In this document: one piece after another, positions 60,564-64,000 of the stretch
How positions within the stretch are numbered: the stretch's first letter is position 1
How the letters are laid out: each line of letters opens with the position of its first letter
Assembly (NCBI RefSeq): GCF_010977575.1
Contig: NZ_CP048812.1
Coordinates: 4,154,001 to 4,218,000, forward strand
Length of the DNA: 64,000 nucleotides
Source: Halomonas socia
GTDB lineage: Bacteria; Pseudomonadota; Gammaproteobacteria; Pseudomonadales; Halomonadaceae
Direction of reading: 5' to 3'
Notes under the pieces: model-generated
Databases searched by the model: none
The model's input: the letters and a program-made list of their open reading frames with translations, nothing else
Told to the model about the DNA's origin: nothing
Position numbers and translations under genes: made by a program

Positions 60564-60767
60564 ATGGATCCCGCCGTCAATAGCGTCGTAAGCGAATCGC
60601 TGGTGCTGCAGCAGGCCCAGGCCGCCCAGCATGCGCAAATGCAGGTGTTTCGCGAGGCCCTGGATATGCAACAACAGCAGGTCACCGCGCTGATGGAGTC
60701 GGCCTCGGCAGAACCCCAACTGGCCAGCGAAGGGCATATCGGCACCTTGATCAACACCACCGCCTGA
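60564..60767 (+). CDS. YjfB-like small protein (putative motility family)
   Basis: A 67-residue protein, MDPAVNSVVSESLVLQQAQ then AAQHAQMQVFREALDMQQQQ and a C-terminal MESASAEPQ segment. The layout of a short hydrophilic helix rich in Ala and Gln resembles the YjfB putative motility protein family. A GGGAGGTAAGCGG site precedes the ATG at 60564. A terminator follows. There are no flagellar genes nearby, so function is uncertain. Confidence 0.75.
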   Translation: MDPAVNSVVSESLVLQQAQAAQHAQMQVFREALDMQQQQVTALMESASAEPQLASEGHIGTLINTTA

Positions 60768-60792
60768 CCCGCCCATCGCCTGTTCATCCCCT

Positions 60793-60822
60793 CGAGCCCC
60801 GGCACTGCCGGCGGCTCGTTTT
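60793..60822 (+). terminator. Intrinsic terminator after the YjfB-like gene
   Basis: A stem of CGAGCC / GGCTCG extended by CCGGC / GCCGG around a 3-base loop, followed directly by TTTT. This is the most convincing Rho-independent terminator in the window. Confidence 0.8.
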
Positions 60823-60836
60823 CGTGTGAGCCCGTC

Positions 60837-61004
60837 ATGAACGCAGCGCCGCTTACCCTCGACGTCTTCAGCGACTATGTGTGCCCCTTCTGCTATCTGG
60901 AGGAACCCGAACTCGACGCCGTGGGCGCACGCGTTGGCAAGCAATCGTGCCGACAGCTGCTGCTGGCAGTGGAGCGCCTGCTGGATCTGGCCCAGCAGCG
61001 CTGA
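60837..61004 (+). pseudogene. DsbA-family oxidoreductase remnant (internal deletion)
   Basis: A 55-codon reading frame. Residues 1-28 (MNAAPLTLDVFSDYVCPFCY) match the start of FrnE-like DsbA oxidoreductases, with the CPFC active site. After about residue 34 the frame jumps to LLLAVERLLDLAQQR, which resembles the C-terminal helix of such proteins. The middle 150 or so residues, including the thioredoxin-fold body, are missing. It looks like an in-frame internal deletion rather than a functional small protein. TGAGCATG links its stop to the next gene. Confidence 0.7.
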
Positions 61005-61006
61005 GC

Positions 61007-61900
61007 ATGGCGCCGCGTCCGATCCTCGTGCTCGGCGGGACCGGTTTTGCCGGCCGCGCCATCGTTCGCGAACTGATCGAGCGCGGTCATCGCGTGCGCC
61101 TCGCCGCGCGCCACCCCGCGTTCCCCGAGTGGCACGACGCGGGCGATCCGCTTAGCCTGGTACGCGCCGACATCCACGACGAAGCGAGCCTCGCCGCAGC
61201 GCTGGAGGGCGCCGGCGGTGTGGTAAATGCGGTGAGCTGCTACGTCGAGAAACGCAAGGCAAGCTTTCACGCGGTACACGTCGAGGGCGCGGCGCGGCTG
61301 GCACGCCTGGCGCAGCGGGTCGGCATCAGCACCGTGGTGCAGCTCTCCGGCATCGGCGCCAGCCTCGACTCACCCTCGGCCTATGTGCGTGCCCGCGCCG
61401 CCGGCGAGCATGCCGTCCTCGAGCACTTTCCCAAGGCGACGATCCTGCGCCCCAGTGTGCTGTTCGGGCCGGATGACGCCTTCCTCACCGCCCTGCAGGG
61501 CCTGACACGGCTACCGCTGATTCCACTGTTCGGCCGCGGCGAGACGCGCCTGCAGCCGCTGCACGTCGACGACCTGGCCCGCGCCGTGGGGCGGCTGTTC
61601 TCATCCACCCCGCCGGCGCGGCGGCTGTTCGAGCTGGGCGGCCCCGAGGTACTCAGCTACCGCGAGATCCTCGAGCGGGTGATGAGCCAGCAGGGGCGAC
61701 ATCGACCGCTGCTACCGGTACCCTTCATCGCCTGGCGACTGCTGGCCGCGGTGACCGGGTGGCTACCCAATCCACCGCTGACCCGCGACCAGGTGCTGCT
61801 GATGCAGCAGGACAACGTGGCCGGCACCGAAGCCGGGCGCTGCGACGACCTGGGCATCCTGCCTCGCTCCTTGCATCAGACACTCGACACGCTACGCTGA
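61007..61900 (+). CDS. NAD(P)-binding epimerase-like protein (complex I NDUFA9-like subgroup)
   Basis: A 297-residue atypical SDR. It starts APRPILVLGGTGFAGRAIVR with the GGTGFxG loop of NmrA/NDUFA9-like proteins, followed by VKNAVSCYVEKRKASFHAVH-type sequence and PFIAWRLLAAVTGWLPNPP. The ATG at 61007 lies 2 bases after the DsbA remnant stop. The open frame to 60881 is an artefact in another frame of the remnant. Members may bind quinones or act in lipid or quinone metabolism; the substrate is unknown. Confidence 0.86.
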   Translation: MAPRPILVLGGTGFAGRAIVRELIERGHRVRLAARHPAFPEWHDAGDPLSLVRADIHDEASLAAALEGAGGVVNAVSCYVEKRKASFHAVHVEGAARLARLAQRVGISTVVQLSGIGASLDSPSAYVRARAAGEHAVLEHFPKATILRPSVLFGPDDAFLTALQGLTRLPLIPLFGRGETRLQPLHVDDLARAVGRLFSSTPPARRLFELGGPEVLSYREILERVMSQQGRHRPLLPVPFIAWRLLAAVTGWLPNPPLTRDQVLLMQQDNVAGTEAGRCDDLGILPRSLHQTLDTLR

Positions 61901-61903
61901 GCC

Positions 61904-62704
61904 TCACGGCGACAACGTCGGCATGGCCCCGCCGCAGCCCCGGAATACCTCATCGTCGCGGGTCACTCGCACCGTGGTCTCGAACGGCGCACCGCTCATG
62001 CTGTCGCGACACGCCTCGGGGCTGATCACCACGCGCAGATAGTTGCCCTCGGTGGTGGCGTGATAGACCCGCACGCCCTCGCCACTGCCGACTTCCGGCT
62101 CGGGCAGTTCGGTACGCACATCGCGGTCGTCGAACGGCACCGAGAGGCGCATGCCCTCCGCGGTGATGGCCAGGTTCCAGGCTGGCTCGGTGCCGGTGGC
62201 GCGGAAGCCATCGTCACGCTCCAGCTCGAAGAACACGCCATCCCAGGGGGCGAGTGCGCGGGTGTCACTGAGCATCAGCAGCGTACCGCCCAGCGCCGGC
62301 CACTCGCCGTCCTCACAGTCGAGGCGGTGACGCGCCACCTGCTCACGCCCTTCGAAAGGCGCCAAGTCGCCCTCCTGCAGGCGGAAGTCATCGCGCACCT
62401 GATTGACCGGCAGCACCTCGCCGATATGTGTCAGCGACTCGCAGTAATACTCGCCGAGGGCGAACCAGTCGTCGCTGATGCGCAGTCGGGCCCCCAGCCA
62501 GCTATCGGCCTGCTCCTCGCTCATGGCGCTGACGCCGGGTTGATGGAAGTCCACCAGCCGCCATTCGCCCACGAGAGCCGCATAGTCGCGGCTCAGGTTG
62601 CTCTGCTCGGCAGCGTTTCGGGTTTCGCTGTCCTGCTCGCCACTACAGGCACTCAGGCCCGCCATCAGCAGCGAGGCCCCCATCATCCATAATGTCTTGC
62701 TCAC
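61904..62704 (-). CDS. COG3650-like lipoprotein
   Basis: A 266-residue lipoprotein. The GTG start at 62704 with CAGGAG upstream gives a signal ending MAGLSACSGEQ with the lipobox Cys near residue 20. The C-terminal GTEPAWNLAITAEGMRLSVP motif matches a COG3650-type domain seen in envelope proteins. The middle has repeated acidic residues and no recognisable enzyme motif. The function is unknown. It converges on the preceding gene 3 bases apart. Confidence 0.78.
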   Translation of the reverse strand: MSKTLWMMGASLLMAGLSACSGEQDSETRNAAEQSNLSRDYAALVGEWRLVDFHQPGVSAMSEEQADSWLGARLRISDDWFALGEYYCESLTHIGEVLPVNQVRDDFRLQEGDLAPFEGREQVARHRLDCEDGEWPALGGTLLMLSDTRALAPWDGVFFELERDDGFRATGTEPAWNLAITAEGMRLSVPFDDRDVRTELPEPEVGSGEGVRVYHATTEGNYLRVVISPEACRDSMSGAPFETTVRVTRDDEVFRGCGGAMPTLSP

Positions 62705-62803
62705 GATCGTGCTCCTGGTGATTGCCGTGCGAGAGCTCTCAGGATACCGCATCTGCCAGCGCTGCATGGCCATGGGAGTTCGGCATCTACGAGAAGCCCC
62801 CAA

Positions 62804-63217
62804 TCAATCCGGCAGTCGCCCCTCACGGGCCAGGCGCCGTCGCACCCAGCGGTCGTAACACCGGGTCAGCAGCGCCTTGACCCCCGGCAGCCCGATCACC
62901 CAGGCCAGCGGCCTGAGACGCGGCACGCGCTGCATCAGCAGCGCATAGGCATCGATGCCATCGACGATGCGCCCCGCGTCGTCCTCCACGTGCAGTGACA
63001 GCAGCGCTGCCTGAGGATCGATGCCCTTGTCGCGCAGCGTCTGCTGATGCGCAGTCACATCGCACCAGGCTACCTGTTCGCCCGCCTCTCCAGCCCAGCG
63101 TTCATAGCGAGCTCGGTCGCGGCGGCAACCAGGGCAGACGGCATCGTAATAGACCTTGAGCGAGCATGTTGGCGACACGACATTCTCCCGGCTCGATGGC
63201 TGTAAGGCAGCACTCAT
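62804..63217 (-). CDS. DUF393 (DCC) thiol-disulfide oxidoreductase-like protein
   Basis: A 137-residue protein. The DxxCPxC-like motif is VYYDAVCPGCRRDRARYERW, near the N-terminus, followed by GIDPQAALLSLHVEDDAGRI. DCC proteins are thioredoxin-like and may act on disulfides. The ATG at 63217 overlaps the trxC stop by 4 bases (ATGA), so the two are co-translated and may work as a pair. Confidence 0.85.
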   Translation of the reverse strand: MSAALQPSSRENVVSPTCSLKVYYDAVCPGCRRDRARYERWAGEAGEQVAWCDVTAHQQTLRDKGIDPQAALLSLHVEDDAGRIVDGIDAYALLMQRVPRLRPLAWVIGLPGVKALLTRCYDRWVRRRLAREGRLPD

Positions 63218-63651
63218 ACCAGGTGGGGCTGCAGCCACTCGCGTAGCTGCGCGCCATTCAGCAGTCCTGGCTGACGTGCCACTTCGTACCCATCGCGGAA
63301 CACGATCAGCGTGGGAATGCTACGGATGCCGAAACGACCGGCCAGCGAGCGCTCCTGTTCCGTATTCAGCTTGGCAAAACGTATGTGCGTTGTCAGGTCG
63401 CGGGCCGCCTCGGCGAAAATTGGCTCCATCATCTTGCATGGGGCGCACCAGCTGGCCCAGAAGTCGATGACCACCGGCAGGCTGCTGCGCTCCACCAGTG
63501 CAGAGAAGTTGGCAGCCGTGAGCGCCAGCGGCTCGCGACTCAGCAGCAGTTGCTTGCATTTGCCGCACTTGGGCGCATCGCTCAGGCGGGCGGGACTGAC
63601 GCGATTGATCGCCAGGCAGTGGGGGCAACCGAGGGTAAAGGCATCGCTCAT
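63214..63651 (-). CDS. trxC: Thioredoxin 2 (TrxC)
   Basis: A 145-residue thioredoxin with the N-terminal zinc-binding extension (CPHC and CGKC) that marks TrxC. The active site is FWASWCAPCKMM. It reduces disulfides and is zinc- and oxidation-sensitive. The ATG at 63651 opens the zinc domain; the frame extends to 63720 without family resemblance. It precedes the overlapping DCC gene. Confidence 0.94.
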   Translation of the reverse strand: MSDAFTLGCPHCLAINRVSPARLSDAPKCGKCKQLLLSREPLALTAANFSALVERSSLPVVIDFWASWCAPCKMMEPIFAEAARDLTTHIRFAKLNTEQERSLAGRFGIRSIPTLIVFRDGYEVARQPGLLNGAQLREWLQPHLV

Positions 63652-63799
63652 TAGGAGACTCCATTCATACCACTGCCAGCGAGAATAGCCGGCACGAGGG
63701 CGATGCTGCCAAGCTACCACGGCATCGGTAACACGCTTCGATAATCCAGGTTAAGCCTGCATGCCATTACCAGAACCCTAGCTGACGTGGCTCCGCTGC

Positions 63800-63889
63800 T
63801 CAGACTGAAGCATCTTTTGAGAATAGCTTGTGGAACAAACGTTCGGATTCCCGAAGCCCCTCATCGATCTTATCTTCGTCAACATCCAT
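63800..63889 (-). pseudogene. DUF6429-like mini-ORF (internal deletion remnant)
   Basis: A 29-codon frame, MDVDEDKIDEGLRESERLFH then KLFSKDASV, with GAGGAGA upstream. The first ten residues match the N-terminus and the next dozen the C-terminus of DUF6429-type proteins as I remember them; the 50-odd residues between are missing. Short GATGAG sequence at the junction suggests deletion between microhomologies. It may be dead or a minimal peptide. Confidence 0.5.
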
Positions 63890-63929
63890 GGCTTCTCCTC
63901 GGGAAGGATGACGCAAGGCGTGAGCCAAC

Positions 63930-64000
63930 TCACCCCTTGGCGACCAGGAATGCCCCGGCGGCGACCATCAGCGAGCCGGCGGAACGGTTGGCGCCCTTCA
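63930..64000 (-). CDS. C-terminal end of a LysE-family transporter (partial)
   Basis: Only the last 22 residues are inside the window (NRSAGSLMVAAGAFLVAKG and a stop). The short hydrophobic, Gly/Ala-rich helix after an NR-type turn resembles the C-terminus of LysE/RhtB amino-acid exporters. The rest lies beyond the right edge. Confidence 0.45.
   Translation of the reverse strand, partial: KGANRSAGSLMVAAGAFLVAKG

Overview
The window looks like a stretch of chromosome from a GC-rich, halotolerant gammaproteobacterium, most likely a Halomonas or close relative (Halomonadaceae). The basis is gene content rather than any marker gene: a betaine/choline ABC transporter with tandem binding proteins, a TRAP transporter, a CuA/cytochrome c type terminal oxidase, a hut regulon, and an RfaH-type Wza-Wzb-Wzc capsule locus. 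No rRNA, tRNA, CRISPR or phage genes were seen.

1-20.6 kb, minus strand: a capsule/exopolysaccharide locus. In transcription order it runs: a WbpM/CapD-type nucleotide-sugar dehydratase (frameshifted), a spacer of about 700 bp holding a MITE-like element and a perfect 12-nt ops element, then wza (frameshifted), wzb, wzc, UDP-glucuronate 4-epimerase, ugd, rmlB, an unknown P-loop kinase, rmlA, VioA-type aminotransferase, CapK-like adenylating enzyme, VioB/PglD-type acyltransferase, Wzx-type flippase, one GT2 glycosyltransferase, and cysD-cysNC for PAPS. About 2.9-10.4 kb is visibly AT-richer than its flanks and looks like an exchangeable, horizontally acquired centre. The enzymes suggest uronic acids plus an N-acylated 4-amino-4,6-dideoxyhexose. 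PAPS supply suggests sulfation, but no sulfotransferase is in view. No Wzy, initiating transferase or full glycosyltransferase set is visible.

20.9-28 kb, plus strand: leuS-lptE-holA, then a DctP-DctQ-DctM TRAP transporter. 28-34.2 kb, minus strand: a PPOX-type flavoprotein, a five-gene cytochrome c oxidase operon (subunit I frameshifted) and a small membrane protein.

34.5-44.2 kb: histidine utilisation. hutC (frameshifted) is followed by divergent yjiH-like and hutI-hutG-hutU-hutH-transporter units. Two perfect TGTATATACA palindromes in the divergent region are probable HutC operators. Two copies of a structured intergenic repeat with a covarying hairpin precede hutG and hutH.

44.3-54.8 kb: a P-type cation ATPase, a GAF-GGDEF-EAL protein, an OpuC-type quaternary-amine ABC transporter with two binding proteins, and a nitrilase-family amidase. 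54.9-64 kb: PA2779/PA2778-type pair, a PanE-like reductase, YbhB, an orphan TAXI binding protein, a COQ9/TetR-like protein, YjbQ, PhnA, a YjfB-like small protein, an NAD(P)-binding protein, a COG3650-like lipoprotein, TrxC and a DCC protein, and two apparent internal-deletion remnants (DsbA-like and DUF6429-like). A LysE-like gene is cut by the right edge.

A cross-cutting observation is that four otherwise normal genes (wza, wbpM-like, ctaD, hutC) each carry a single-base frameshift at a G/C run. This suggests homopolymer sequencing error, with biological slippage as the alternative for the capsule genes.
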